A stretch of DNA of 64,000 bases from Bradyrhizobium septentrionale (GTDB lineage: Bacteria; Pseudomonadota; Alphaproteobacteria; Rhizobiales; Xanthobacteraceae), in contig NZ_CP088285.1 of the NCBI RefSeq assembly GCF_011516645.4, forward strand, positions 7,334,501-7,398,500, written 5' to 3'. Under the pieces are notes generated by a model, which saw nothing but the letters and a program-made list of their open reading frames with translations, was not told the DNA's origin and searched no databases. Position 1 is the stretch's first letter; each line of letters opens with the position of its first letter. Shown here one piece after another: positions 17,277-26,770 of the stretch. The position numbers were made by a program, and so were the translations under genes.

Positions 17277-20200
17277 ATGGATCCGTCAACGCCCTTCATC
17301 CGCCGGCCGGTCGCAACCACGCTGTTGACCTTCGGACTTGCGGCCGCCGGCATTGTCGCGTTCTTCAAGCTGCCGGTGTCGCCGCTGCCGCAGGTGGATT
17401 TTCCGACCATCTCCGTGCAGGCGACGCTGCCCGGCGCCAGCCCGCAGGACGTCGCGACCACGGTCGCCAGCCCGCTGGAGCGCCATCTCGGCCAAATCGC
17501 CGACGTCAGCGAGATGACCTCGTCGAGCTCGGTCGGCCAGACCCGGATCACGCTGCAGTTCAACCTCAATCGTGACATCGACGGCGCGGCGCGCGACGTG
17601 CAGGCCGCGATCAACGCGGCGCGGGCCGATCTGCCGACCAGCCTGCGCAGCAATCCGACCTACCGCAAGGTCAATCCGGCCGACGCGCCGATCCTGATCC
17701 TGACCCTGACATCGGACACGCTGACGCGCGGCGCTCTCTACGATGCCGCGTCCACGGTGCTGGCGCAGAAGCTGTCGCAAGTCGAGGGCATCGGCGAGGT
17801 CGTGGTGGGCGGCAGCTCGCTGCCAGCCGTCCGCGTCGATTTGATCCCGCAGGCGCTCTACAAATACGGCATCGGGCTGGAGGACGTCCGGGCGGCGCTG
17901 TCGAGTGCCAACGCCCACAGCCCCAAGGGCGGCATCGATGTCGGCGACCAGCGCTACCAGGTCTACGCCAACGACCAGGCCAACAAGGCCGACGACTACA
18001 AGCCGCTGATCGTGGCCTACCGCAATGGCGCGCCGGTCCGCGTCTCCGACGTCGGCGAGGTGACCGACGGCGTCGAGAATTTGCGCAACGCCGGGCTCGC
18101 CAACGGCAAGCCTGCGGTGCTGCTCATCCTCTACCGCCAGCCGAACGCCAACATCATCAGTACCGTCGACCTGGTGAAGGGGCTGATGCCGCAGCTGCAA
18201 GCCTCGATTTCGCCGGCGATCGACATCGGCCTTGCGGTGGACCGCTCGACCACCATCCGCACCTCGCTCAGGGACGTCGAGCGAACTCTCGTGCTGGCTG
18301 TACTGCTGGTCATCATCGTGGTGTTCGCGTTCCTGCGCAGTGCGCGCGCCACATTCATTCCCGTCGTGGCGGTCTCGGTGTCGCTGGTTGCGACCTTCGG
18401 GGCGATGTACCTGTTCGGCTACAGCCTCGACAATCTGTCCCTGATGGCGCTGACGGTTGCGACCGGCTTCGTGGTCGACGATGCCATCGTCGTGCTGGAG
18501 AACGTCACGCGCTACATCGAGGACGGCTTGAGCCCGCTCGAGGCGGCGTTGAAGGGCGCCAACGAGGTCGGCTTCACGGTGCTGTCGATGAGCGTCTCGC
18601 TGATCGCGGTGTTCATCCCGATCCTGCTGATGCAAGGCATCGTCGGCCGGCTGTTCCGCGAATTCGCGATGACGATCTCGATCTCGATCCTGATCTCGCT
18701 CGCGGTCTCGCTCTCGACCACGCCGATGATGTGTGCCGTGCTGCTCAAGCCGGACAAAGGCGGCCACGGGCGGCTCTATTGGGCCAGCGAGCGCTTCTTC
18801 GAGGCGATGCTGAATTTCTACCGCAGGACGCTGACTGCGGCGCTGGCGCATCCGCTGTCGGTGATGCTGATCCTGGCGGCGGTGTTCGGCCTCAATTTCT
18901 ATCTCTACGATGTGATCCCGAAGGGCTTCTTTCCGCAGCAGGATACCGGGCGGCTGGTCGGCTCGATCCAGGCCGACCAGAGCGTCTCGTTCCAGCTGAT
19001 GCAGCAGAAGCTCGCCCAGTTCGTCGGCATCATCAAGCGCGATCCGGCGGTGGAGACGGTGGTCGGCTTCACCGGCGGAGGGCAAACCAATTCCGGCTTC
19101 GTGTTCGTCTCGCTGCGTCCGCTCGACCAGCGCAAGATCGGCGCCGACGGCGTGATCTCGCGGCTGCGACGTGAGATGTCGGTGGTGCCCGGTGCGAGCC
19201 TGTTCCTGCAGGCGGTGCAGGACATCAGGGTCGGCGGACGGCAGTCCAACGCGCAATACCAGTACACGCTGCAGGGATCGACGCTGGAGGAGCTCAATGA
19301 ATGGACGCCGAAGATCGCGGCGGCCCTGCAGCGCGATCCGAATCTTGCCGACGTCAACAGCGACCAGCAGAACAAGGGCCTGGAATCCGATCTCGTGATC
19401 GACCGCGACGCCGCGGCGCGGCTCGGCATCACGGTCAGCCAGATCGACAACACCCTCTACGACGCCTTCGGCCAGCGCCAGGTGTCGACGATCTATGTCG
19501 CGCGCAACCAGTACCACGTCATCATGGAGGTCGCGCCGCGCTACTGGCAGAACCCGCAGACGCTAAAGGACGTTTATATCAGCACGTCGGGCGGATCGGT
19601 CGGCGGCTCGCAGGCCACCAACGCGGTGGCGGGCACGGTGGCGGCGCCGGGGACCTCAAGCGCCGCCAATTCGGCCAATGCCCAGGCCGCACGCAATCAG
19701 GCCACCAATTCGATCGGGTCGACCGGGAAGGGCGTGGCCTCGACCGGTTCGGCCGTCTCTACCAGCAGCGAGACCATGATCCCGCTGTCGGACGTCGCCG
19801 CCTTCAAAGAGGGCGCGACGCCGCTTGCGGTCAATCACCAGGGCCTCCTGGTCGCCAACACGATCTCGTTCAACCTGCCGCCAAACGTGTCGCTGAGCAC
19901 CGCGGTCGGAAGCATCGAGGCGACCATGAACCGGATCGGCGTCCCGGCCACGATCCGCGGCACCTTCCAGGGCTCTGCGAAGGCGTTCCAGGATTCGCTC
20001 GCCAACCAGCCATTCCTGATCCTGGCAGCGCTGGTGACGATCTACATCGTGCTGGGCGTGCTCTACGAAAGCTTCGTCCATCCGCTGACAATCCTGTCGA
20101 CATTGCCCTCCGCAGGTGTGCGCGCCTTGCTGGCGCTGATGGCATTCAAGACCGAGTTCAGTATCATGGCGCTGATCGGCGTCATTCTGCTGATCGGCAT

Positions 20201-20561
20201 TGTGAAGAAGAACGCCATCATGATGATCGACTTTGCGCTGGAGGCGGAACGCAAGCGCGGGCTGGAGCCGCTCGAAGCGATCAGAGAGGCCTGCCTGCTG
20301 CGCTTCCGACCGATCATGATGACGACGATGGCCGCGCTGCTCGGGGCGGTGCCGCTCGCCATCGGCATGGGCGACGGCGGCGAGCTGCGGCAGCCGCTTG
20401 GCATCGCCATCGTCGGCGGACTGCTCCTGAGCCAGGTCCTGACTCTCTATACGACCCCGGTCATCTATCTCTATCTCGATCGGTTCCGCTTGTGGGCCCA
20501 GCGCGTCCGCCGCGGCGGCGCCGTGCGGATGCCGGGCTCCTCACTTCAACCGGGCGAGTAA
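17277..20561 (+). CDS. mdtC: RND multidrug efflux permease (MdtC-type) with low-complexity insert
   Basis: A 1094-residue HAE1-family permease, paralogous to the preceding gene and with the same TM4 relay (Asp401, Asp402). It is about 60 residues longer because residues about 772-830 of the second periplasmic loop form an Ala/Ser/Thr/Gly/Asn-rich stretch (for example [17 protein letters not shown]) with no counterpart in MdtB. The insert keeps the frame and the helices after it are intact, so the protein should be functional. Its stop codon directly abuts the ATG of the outer membrane factor. It probably forms the heteromeric inner-membrane pump with MdtB. Confidence 0.93.
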   Translation: MDPSTPFIRRPVATTLLTFGLAAAGIVAFFKLPVSPLPQVDFPTISVQATLPGASPQDVATTVASPLERHLGQIADVSEMTSSSSVGQTRITLQFNLNRDIDGAARDVQAAINAARADLPTSLRSNPTYRKVNPADAPILILTLTSDTLTRGALYDAASTVLAQKLSQVEGIGEVVVGGSSLPAVRVDLIPQALYKYGIGLEDVRAALSSANAHSPKGGIDVGDQRYQVYANDQANKADDYKPLIVAYRNGAPVRVSDVGEVTDGVENLRNAGLANGKPAVLLILYRQPNANIISTVDLVKGLMPQLQASISPAIDIGLAVDRSTTIRTSLRDVERTLVLAVLLVIIVVFAFLRSARATFIPVVAVSVSLVATFGAMYLFGYSLDNLSLMALTVATGFVVDDAIVVLENVTRYIEDGLSPLEAALKGANEVGFTVLSMSVSLIAVFIPILLMQGIVGRLFREFAMTISISILISLAVSLSTTPMMCAVLLKPDKGGHGRLYWASERFFEAMLNFYRRTLTAALAHPLSVMLILAAVFGLNFYLYDVIPKGFFPQQDTGRLVGSIQADQSVSFQLMQQKLAQFVGIIKRDPAVETVVGFTGGGQTNSGFVFVSLRPLDQRKIGADGVISRLRREMSVVPGASLFLQAVQDIRVGGRQSNAQYQYTLQGSTLEELNEWTPKIAAALQRDPNLADVNSDQQNKGLESDLVIDRDAAARLGITVSQIDNTLYDAFGQRQVSTIYVARNQYHVIMEVAPRYWQNPQTLKDVYISTSGGSVGGSQATNAVAGTVAAPGTSSAANSANAQAARNQATNSIGSTGKGVASTGSAVSTSSETMIPLSDVAAFKEGATPLAVNHQGLLVANTISFNLPPNVSLSTAVGSIEATMNRIGVPATIRGTFQGSAKAFQDSLANQPFLILAALVTIYIVLGVLYESFVHPLTILSTLPSAGVRALLALMAFKTEFSIMALIGVILLIGIVKKNAIMMIDFALEAERKRGLEPLEAIREACLLRFRPIMMTTMAALLGAVPLAIGMGDGGELRQPLGIAIVGGLLLSQVLTLYTTPVIYLYLDRFRLWAQRVRRGGAVRMPGSSLQPGE

Positions 20562-22034
20562 ATGCCGACAGTTGCAGCTTTGCGAAATCTTCAGGTGTTG
20601 CGGAAACCGGTCCGGTTGCTGCGCGTGGCGGCGTTCGGCGGCCTCAGCCTTGGTCTGTCCGGCTGCATTCCCGGGGCGGAGAAGCCGGAGCTCAGTCTCG
20701 AAGTGCCGGCGAGCTATCGCTCCGCCGCCAAGGGCGATGCCGACGCGGCGGTTCCGGCGCTGGCCTGGTGGCGGGGCTTCCGCTCGCCCGAGCTGACCGG
20801 GCTGATGGAGTCCGCGCAGCTCTACAATCTCGACATCGCGGTGGCGATCGCCCAGATCGTGCAGGCCGATGCCCAGGTCGGCGTCTCCGGCGCCGCGCTG
20901 CTGCCGTCGGTCTCGGGATCGGCGAATGCGGAGCGCGAAAAGCTGGCGACGGGATCGAGTTCGTCGCTTGGCAGCAGCGGGACGTTCTCGCAATACAGCC
21001 TGGGGCTCAGCGCGAGCTATATCGTGGATTTCTGGGGCAAGAACCGCGCCACGCTGGCGGCGTCGGAGGAGAGCGCCACCGTCTCCCGCTACAATCGCGA
21101 GGTGGTCGCGCTGACCACGATGGCAACGGTGGCCAATACCTATTTCCAGGTGCTGGCGGCGCAGGACCAGATCAAGGTCACCCGCCGCAATCTGGCGGCG
21201 GCCGAGCGCATTCTTGCATTGATTAAGTCGCAATTCGCCGGCGGCACCGCCTCGCAGCTCGATCTGTCGCAGCAGGAGGCGCTGGTCGCGACGCAGCGCG
21301 CGGCGATCCCGCCGCTCGAGGTGACGGTCGGGCAGAACATCGCGGCGCTCGCCGTGCTGGTGGCGCGCGCGCCGGCCAATTTCACGGTGCGCGGCGGCTC
21401 TACCACGCAGATCGCGGTGCCGCGCGTGACGCCGGGAATGCCGTCGGAGCTGCTCTATCAGCGGCCTGACGTCCGCGAAGCCGAGGCGCAGCTCGCGTCC
21501 TCCAATTTCAGCGTCGACGCGGCGCGCGCGGCGTTCTTCCCGCAGATCCAGTTGACCGGCACCACCGGCTTCCAGAGCGCGGCGCTCGCCTCGCTGTTTG
21601 CTCCGGGCGCCTGGTACTACACGCTCGCGGCCGGGCTGACGCAGCCGCTGTTCGACGGCTTCCTGCTCGAAAGCCAGCTGAAGCTCGCCAAGGGCCAGCA
21701 ACTGCAAAATCTGCAGGCCTATCGCAAGGCGGTGCTGTCGGCCTTCGCGGATGTCGAGAAGGCGCTGATCGCGCTGCAGAAGTACACGCTGCAGGAGCGC
21801 CTGCAGTCCGATGTGGTGGCGAGCTCACGCAAGGCGTTCGAGGTCTCGGAAACGCAGCTGCGCGGTGGCACGGTCAATCTCATCACCGTGCTGCAGACGC
21901 AGCAGACGCTGTTTACTGCTGAACTGAACCTGGTCACGGTGAGGCTCAACAAGCTGCTGGCGGCGAGCAGCCTGTTCCAGGCGCTCGGCGGGGGCTGGAC
22001 GCCCGCCGGCACGCTGGCGGCGGCGGTGCAGTGA
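20562..22034 (+). CDS. Efflux outer membrane lipoprotein, NodT family
   Basis: A 490-residue TolC-like outer membrane factor. The N-terminus carries a lipoprotein signal with lipobox LSGC (Cys about 30), then two tandem OEP domains of long helices that form the periplasmic tunnel (AQIVQADAQVGVSGAALLPS; the second repeat VREAEAQLASSNFSVDAARA). This family completes RND pumps of the NodT/OprM type. The start abuts the mdtC stop (TAA-ATG), so the adaptor, both permeases and channel form one unit, a self-contained tripartite exporter. A TTG-free start is the only plausible one because it is immediately coupled to the gene before. Confidence 0.92.
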   Translation: MPTVAALRNLQVLRKPVRLLRVAAFGGLSLGLSGCIPGAEKPELSLEVPASYRSAAKGDADAAVPALAWWRGFRSPELTGLMESAQLYNLDIAVAIAQIVQADAQVGVSGAALLPSVSGSANAEREKLATGSSSSLGSSGTFSQYSLGLSASYIVDFWGKNRATLAASEESATVSRYNREVVALTTMATVANTYFQVLAAQDQIKVTRRNLAAAERILALIKSQFAGGTASQLDLSQQEALVATQRAAIPPLEVTVGQNIAALAVLVARAPANFTVRGGSTTQIAVPRVTPGMPSELLYQRPDVREAEAQLASSNFSVDAARAAFFPQIQLTGTTGFQSAALASLFAPGAWYYTLAAGLTQPLFDGFLLESQLKLAKGQQLQNLQAYRKAVLSAFADVEKALIALQKYTLQERLQSDVVASSRKAFEVSETQLRGGTVNLITVLQTQQTLFTAELNLVTVRLNKLLAASSLFQALGGGWTPAGTLAAAVQ

Positions 22035-22042
22035 GGTCGGTC

Positions 22043-22354
22043 ATGCAGCGGTTCGTCACACTCGTCATCGTCACCCTCGTCATCGCGCTGGGCGCGCCGC
22101 TCGGCGCAGCCCGCGCACAGCAACGTGCGCCGAACAGCGTTCCGCTTGCCTTCGGCATGAACGCCGACCAGGCCAGCCAGTCGCTGGGCGTTCCCCTGAA
22201 TTACGTTCGCGGCACGCCGGGCAATGAATTGTTCGTCGCGCTGCCCAATGTCAGGGGCAGCGTGCTGTCGCGGCGCAGCGACGGGCTCTATCTGCAATTC
22301 GGCAAGGGACGCCTGATCGCCTGGAAGGGCGATTGGGGCACCAATCCGCCATGA
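22043..22354 (+). CDS. Small exported protein, possibly BamE/SmpA-like
   Basis: A 103-residue protein with a clear signal peptide (QRFVTLVIVTLVIALGAPLGAARAQ). The mature part contains LAFGMNADQASQSLGVPLNYV, which recalls the GMT-x-x-x-V-x-x-x-LG-x-P segment of SmpA/BamE-like small proteins; that resemblance is weak and by eye. A GTG at 22031 overlaps the previous stop, but GAGG 6 bases before ATG 22043 makes that the better start. It is the fifth gene of the RND operon. Function unknown; its position suggests a role at the envelope. Confidence 0.65.
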   Translation: MQRFVTLVIVTLVIALGAPLGAARAQQRAPNSVPLAFGMNADQASQSLGVPLNYVRGTPGNELFVALPNVRGSVLSRRSDGLYLQFGKGRLIAWKGDWGTNPP

Positions 22355-22692
22355 GGGCTTTGGCCATGATTGCCATGAGAGGACTGATCGCCTGCGCCGC
22401 CATCGCGCTCAGCGCGGCCGCGACATCGGCACAGGAGCGGCCGCTGCGCTATGGCAGCACCGGCGGGGCGTATTTCGACGGCCGCGACGACGACCGCGAT
22501 TTCCGCAGCAACGGCTATTTTCCGGGCAGCTTCGCCGCCGATCCCTTCAGCGCAGGGTTCGGGGCGGCGGGCCTGTTCGGCTCGACGCCGTGGCACTCTG
22601 CGCGGCCGTATCCGTCGCAGGTGATCTTTGGCGCGCCGTGTCAGGACTGCCGCCCGTACCGGACGCGGCGGCACCGCGACAGGCAGGATTGA
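22351..22692 (+). CDS. Small exported protein of unknown function
   Basis: A 113-residue protein with signal peptide (RGLIACAAIALSAAATSAQ) and a mature part rich in Gly, Phe, Asp and Arg (FDGRDDDRDFRSNGYFPGSF), with a CQDC pair near the C-terminus and a basic end. Its ATG overlaps the preceding stop (ATGA), so it is the last gene of the efflux operon. I do not recognise a family. The closely spaced cysteines may bind metal or form a disulphide; this is inference. Confidence 0.6.
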   Translation: MRALAMIAMRGLIACAAIALSAAATSAQERPLRYGSTGGAYFDGRDDDRDFRSNGYFPGSFAADPFSAGFGAAGLFGSTPWHSARPYPSQVIFGAPCQDCRPYRTRRHRDRQD

Positions 22693-22704
22693 GAGGCGGG
22701 TGTC

Positions 22705-23388
22705 TTAGCCCTGAATGCGCACAAGCTCGTCGATGATGCGCGGCTTCATCCAGCCGACCTTGTCGACGATTTCCTGGCGCAGCGTGTCCTTCTCCGTCTC
22801 ATATTGTTCGCGCGTGATGCCGCCTTCGCCGCCTGTGGCCGTGACGCCGTATAATTCCAGCGCCGCCTCGTGGCGCGCCTTCCATGCGGTCACGTGCTTG
22901 GCCACGACGTCGGTGACGGCAGGCACGGTGCCGGGATGGCCGGCGATGCCGCACATTTGCCTGGTGCGCTCATCTGCCGCCAACATCAGCACGTTCCAGT
23001 CGTCGAAGCCGATCAGGTTCATGCTCGCATAGAGGAAGGCGCCATCCTCGCCGTCCCAGATGGTGTGGTCGATCACCAGGAAGGGGACGGCGCGGCAGTA
23101 GCCGTAGCGGGTGGTCATGTCGCGGTTGAAGGCTTCAGAGCGTTCATCGAGCCGCTTTTTCGCCGCGGCGAACATCGCGATGTAGTCTTCCGCCGTCTTT
23201 CTGATATTGCGCGGATCGTCGGGGTTGAAGCCGAGATCGCGCAGCATCGCACCGACCTTCGGATCGTCCCAGATCTCCTTGGGAAAGACCCGCGTCACGC
23301 CATCCGCGTCAGGTGTCGGACGCATCAATTCCTGGAGTTCGCCAAGGGTGTGCTGCTTCTTCCCGAAGGTGATCCTGCGCCCGAACAT
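22705..23388 (-). CDS. Hypothetical protein, conserved-looking and soluble
   Basis: A 227-residue cytoplasmic protein without signal peptide or membrane span. It begins MFGRRITFGKKQHTLGELQE and contains FLVIDHTIWDGEDGAFLYAS, and a single-Cys segment RQMCGIAGHPGT. I do not recognise the family and see no catalytic motif. The start is firm: AGGAGG lies 8 bases before ATG 23388, so the upstream start at 23433 is rejected. It converges with the efflux operon (12-base gap) and lies downstream of the kinase operon but separated from it by a palindromic repeat. Confidence 0.65.
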   Translation of the reverse strand: MFGRRITFGKKQHTLGELQELMRPTPDADGVTRVFPKEIWDDPKVGAMLRDLGFNPDDPRNIRKTAEDYIAMFAAAKKRLDERSEAFNRDMTTRYGYCRAVPFLVIDHTIWDGEDGAFLYASMNLIGFDDWNVLMLAADERTRQMCGIAGHPGTVPAVTDVVAKHVTAWKARHEAALELYGVTATGGEGGITREQYETEKDTLRQEIVDKVGWMKPRIIDELVRIQG

Positions 23389-23557
23389 GGGTAGCGCCTC
23401 CTGCCAAGCTGGTGGCGGGATTTTCGCAATCAACGTCGATTTGTTTCTTAATACGGCGGAAGGGTGACATTCCGATCGAACAACAGGATGACGCAGCCCT
23501 TAACGCCAACGCGACAAATCGATCGAATTCGCCGCAGGCTCCGGCTCTCTGTTCGAC

Positions 23558-23601
23558 GCGTTTTCTTCACGCGAACCGGTATCCACTTCGCTCGAAAACG
23601 C
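23558..23601. repeat. Short interspersed palindromic repeat
   Basis: GCGTTTTC (23558-23565) and GAAAACGC (23594-23601) flank TTCACGCGAACCGGTATCC-type sequence. The element sits directly at the 3' end of the HWE-kinase gene and may help end its transcript. A degenerate second copy with TTCTTCACGCGAACCGG is at 33935-33993. I recall this repeat from Bradyrhizobium-group genomes. Confidence 0.6.
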
Positions 23602-23602
23602 T

Positions 23603-24694
23603 TTAACTCGCGGCGGCGCTTGTCGATTTCGCCAGCGCCGGGCTGACGCGGGCGAACCGCAGCACGAAGCGGGTGCCCTGGTGGTTCGGGTCGCGCTCGA
23701 CGCTGGCGTCGAGCTTGGCGGCCATTGCGGTGACGATGCGCTGGCCCATGCCGGTACCGCGCGGGTCGGCCATATCGGAAAAGCCGACGCCGTCATCGCT
23801 GATCGCAAGCTGCAAATCCTCGGCCTGCGGCTTCAGCTCGACATGGATCGGGCCGGCGCCGTCGGGATAGGCGTATTTCACGGCATTCATCACCAGCTCG
23901 TTGACGATGATGCCGATCGCGACCGCGCGGTCGGGGTCGATCTCGATCGGGGCGGCCTTCAGCGTCAGCCGCGACATCTTGTTGCCCTCGGCCGATCGCC
24001 TGAGATCCTCGAGCAGCGCCTCGAGATACTGGTTGAGCATCACCGTCTTGAAGTCGTGCGAGGTATAGAGGCGACGGTGCACCTGCGCGACCGCGGCGAC
24101 GCGGCCCATGGCGTTGGTGAGCGCCGCCTTGACGTCCTGCTGGCTCGCGGAATTGGCCTGCAGATGCAGCAGCGATGCGATGATCTGCAGCGAATTGCCG
24201 ACGCGATGATTGACCTCGCGCAACAGAACCTCGCGCTCGGCGGCGAGCGCGGCGTAGCGGTCGCGCGAGGCGTGGACCTCGGCCTCGGCCTCGTCGCGCG
24301 CCTTCTGGATCGCGGCCTGCCGGATCGCGCCGTTCACCGCGACCTGGAGCAGAGGAATGAAATCGCCCCTCGCGTCCTTGACCAGATAGTCGGCCGCGCC
24401 GGCCTTCAGCGCGGTGACCGCGATCGCCGAATCCTGCGAGGCGGTGACGAACACCACCGGCGGCGCGTCCGCGATCTTGAGGATCTGCTCCAGCGTTTCC
24501 AGCCCATCGAGGCCAGGCATGACCTGGTCGAGCGCGACGACGTCGATGCCGCCCTGAGCGAGCCGGTCGAGGCCTTGCTGGCCGCTTGCGGCGTGCACGA
24601 CCTTGAAGCCCGCGCGCGTCAGGCCGCGGTCGACCAGGCGCGCCAGCGCCGCGTCGTCATCGATATAGAGCAGTGTCGGCGTTGCGCTGGTCAT
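23603..24694 (-). CDS. Response regulator fused to HisKA_2/HWE-type histidine kinase
   Basis: A 363-residue hybrid: a receiver domain (about 7-120, acidic IDDD at 11-14, phosphoacceptor Asp56, Lys near 106), a linking helix, then a HisKA_2 dimerisation domain with REVNHRVGNSLQIIASLL (His163) and an ATPase domain with NELVMNAVKYA (Asn265), DDGVGF and GTGMG. Kinases of this type in alphaproteobacteria often feed the PhyR general stress pathway or act as output kinases of phytochrome or CHASE sensors. The receiver at the N-terminus means its activity is probably controlled by the upstream kinase. It starts inside the preceding gene's stop (ATGA). Confidence 0.9.
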   Translation of the reverse strand: MTSATPTLLYIDDDAALARLVDRGLTRAGFKVVHAASGQQGLDRLAQGGIDVVALDQVMPGLDGLETLEQILKIADAPPVVFVTASQDSAIAVTALKAGAADYLVKDARGDFIPLLQVAVNGAIRQAAIQKARDEAEAEVHASRDRYAALAAEREVLLREVNHRVGNSLQIIASLLHLQANSASQQDVKAALTNAMGRVAAVAQVHRRLYTSHDFKTVMLNQYLEALLEDLRRSAEGNKMSRLTLKAAPIEIDPDRAVAIGIIVNELVMNAVKYAYPDGAGPIHVELKPQAEDLQLAISDDGVGFSDMADPRGTGMGQRIVTAMAAKLDASVERDPNHQGTRFVLRFARVSPALAKSTSAAAS

Positions 24695-25131
24695 ATCGAA
24701 GCAGGTGGCACCTGAATCACGGAAAAGAACAGGCCAAGCTGGCGAATGGCGTTGGCAAAGCTTTCGTAGTTCACCGGCTTGGTGATGTAGACGTTGCAAC
24801 CGAGTTCGTAGCAACGCTTGATCTCCTGGGAGTCGTCGGTCGTGGTCAGCACGACCACCGGCGTCGCCTTGAGATACTTGTTCTCCTTGACCCGCCGCAG
24901 AATATCGATGCCGCTCGTGTCAGGCAGATTGAGATCAAGCAGGATGAGCAGGGCTTGGCCCTTGCGCTCGACCGCGCTGCCATCCTTGCCGAACAGGTAG
25001 TTGATGGCCTCTGTACCGTTGGTGAACGGGACGATCTCATTGTTGACACCTGAGCGCCGGATATTGCGCTCAATCAGGCGGGCATGGCCCTCGTCGTCCT
25101 CGATCATGATGATGGTGACTGGATCGCTCAT
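24691..25131 (-). CDS. Single-domain response regulator, Rcp1-like
   Basis: A 146-residue stand-alone receiver with acidic EDD (11-13), phosphoacceptor Asp66 (LLDLNLP), conserved Thr near 96-98 (VLTTTDD) and Lys118 (YITKPVNYE). It lacks any output domain. The long alpha2-beta3 region and NLPDTSGIDILRRVK are typical of Rcp1-type regulators that pair with phytochrome-like or CHASE3 kinases. It overlaps both neighbours by 4 bases, so the three proteins should be made in fixed ratio, and it likely shuttles phosphate between the membrane kinase and the HWE kinase. Confidence 0.9.
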   Translation of the reverse strand: MSDPVTIIMIEDDEGHARLIERNIRRSGVNNEIVPFTNGTEAINYLFGKDGSAVERKGQALLILLDLNLPDTSGIDILRRVKENKYLKATPVVVLTTTDDSQEIKRCYELGCNVYITKPVNYESFANAIRQLGLFFSVIQVPPASI

Positions 25132-26654
25132 GATTCTTTATCCCGGTGCTTGCCTGACCAATTGATAGGCAGTGTCACGGTGAACGTGCTGCCGTTGTGA
25201 AGTTCCGATGCTACCGACATGGTGCCGCCCAGTCTGCGCACAAGTGCGCGGACATGGGCAAGTCCGATGCCCTGACCGGGCTTGTCCTGGGTTCCGGCGC
25301 GGCGGAACAGGTCGAAAATGCGCTGATGATCCTTCGGATCGATGCCGCGGCCGTTGTCGGTGACCTCGAAGATCGCGAAGCCCAGCTTGGTGCGGCCCTC
25401 GATCGAGATCTCGCCGGGGACACCGTTCCTGAGGTACTTGAGCGCGTTGTCGATCAGGTTGGAGAAGATCTGCTCCAGCGCGAGGCGGTCGCTGACGAGG
25501 TTGGGCAGCGCGCCGACCTTGACGGTGGCATTGGCCTCGACAGCCTGGTGAGCGACCGTCTTGACGATGCCGTCGATCAACTCGCGAAGATCGATCCGTT
25601 CGGGCTTGAACTCGCGGCGGCCCTCGCGGGTGAGGTTGAGGATCGCACTGATCAGGCGGTCCATCTTGGCGATCGACGATTTGATGAAGCCGAGCGACTC
25701 ATTGAAATCGTCGGATAGCTGCTTGTCGGAACCTTCGAGCTCGGGCTCGGCCACGTCGGTGGCGTCTTCCATCGCCGGCGCCAGCGACGCGGTGCGATTG
25801 AGCGTGGCGATGCGCTTGAAGATGTCGCCGCGCAATTCCTCCAGCTCGCTGGTGAATCCCATGATGTTGACCAGCGGCGAACGCAAATCATGGCTGACGA
25901 TGTAGGCGAAGCGCTGGATCTCCTCGTTGGCCTCGCGCAGGTCCGCGGTGCGCTCGTCGACGATGGTTTCAAGATTGACGTTGCTGTCGCGCAGCCTGGC
26001 CTCGGCCTCGTTACGGGCCCGCGAGGATTGCCGCAGCAGCACGAGCGAGAGGGCGGCGAGTGCCAGCACCATGCAGGAGCCTGCGATCGTGACGGAGGAG
26101 GCCAGCACCTGGGTCCTGTCTGCGGTCGAGGTGCGCATCGCCAGCAAGCGATCCTCCTCGGTGCGCAAGTCGCGGCCGATCCTGGCGATCGCCTCCACCG
26201 CATCGCTCGGTGTTCCCTTGCGCAGGATGTCGATGCTGGTCGCGGTGTCGTTGTTCTTGACGCGCTCGATGCTGAGCGCGAACTCGGCCAGCCGTTGCTC
26301 GACCGCGGCCTTGAGCTTCGCGGCATTGGCGACCTGCGCCGGATTGTCGACGGTCATCATCTGGAGATGATTGAGCGCGGACGGTATTCCCGCTGCAGCG
26401 GACTGGTACTCGGCCAGGTACTGTGGTGCCGACGTTAGCAGATAAGCCCTGGTCGCACTTTCCGCGCGCCTGATGTCGACCAGCAGGTTGGCGACCTGGC
26501 TTTCGACCTCGACGGTGTGGACCACCCAGGCGTTGTCCTCGCGCGCCTTATTGACGAGGATGACTGAAGCCACGCTGATCGCGACCAGCACGAAAAATCC
26601 CGCCGAAAGCAGCAGGATCTGCAGCGTGGACCTGCGTCGTGAAACCGGTGTCAC
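25128..26654 (-). CDS. Membrane sensor histidine kinase with CHASE3 domain
   Basis: A 508-residue kinase: TM1 (about 12-34), a periplasmic CHASE3 sensor helix bundle (about 40-185), TM2 (about 187-208), a coiled linker, HisKA with FAYIVSHDLRSPL (His255) and HATPase with NLIDNALKY (Asn403), DNGRGI and GQGIGL. Between the phosphoacceptor helix and its partner there is an unusual acidic stretch (about 270-325, AMEDATDVAEPELEGSDKQ). The start is GTG 26654 with GAGA about 10 bases upstream. It heads the three-gene operon; a possible EcfG-type promoter lies at 26732-26757. Confidence 0.9.
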   Translation of the reverse strand: MTPVSRRRSTLQILLLSAGFFVLVAISVASVILVNKAREDNAWVVHTVEVESQVANLLVDIRRAESATRAYLLTSAPQYLAEYQSAAAGIPSALNHLQMMTVDNPAQVANAAKLKAAVEQRLAEFALSIERVKNNDTATSIDILRKGTPSDAVEAIARIGRDLRTEEDRLLAMRTSTADRTQVLASSVTIAGSCMVLALAALSLVLLRQSSRARNEAEARLRDSNVNLETIVDERTADLREANEEIQRFAYIVSHDLRSPLVNIMGFTSELEELRGDIFKRIATLNRTASLAPAMEDATDVAEPELEGSDKQLSDDFNESLGFIKSSIAKMDRLISAILNLTREGRREFKPERIDLRELIDGIVKTVAHQAVEANATVKVGALPNLVSDRLALEQIFSNLIDNALKYLRNGVPGEISIEGRTKLGFAIFEVTDNGRGIDPKDHQRIFDLFRRAGTQDKPGQGIGLAHVRALVRRLGGTMSVASELHNGSTFTVTLPINWSGKHRDKES

Positions 26655-26731
26655 GGCGCTCTCGTCTCGGGAGTGGAATTCTTGGGAGTGGGATTCAATG
26701 CGTCCCCGTGGAAAGCCAATAACCCCTTAAT

Positions 26732-26757
26732 TACGTTTGAACAGGGCGCTGGGTTCC
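26732..26757 (-). promoter_or_regulatory. Possible EcfG-type promoter of the kinase operon
   Basis: On the minus strand GGAAC (26753-26757) is followed by 17 bases and CGTA (26732-26735). The alphaproteobacterial general stress sigma factor EcfG uses GGAAC-N16/17-CGTT, so this differs at one base. It lies between the accC stop and the kinase start, about 78 bases before the GTG. Confidence 0.4.
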
Positions 26758-26770
26758 ACGGAGTTCCGAA

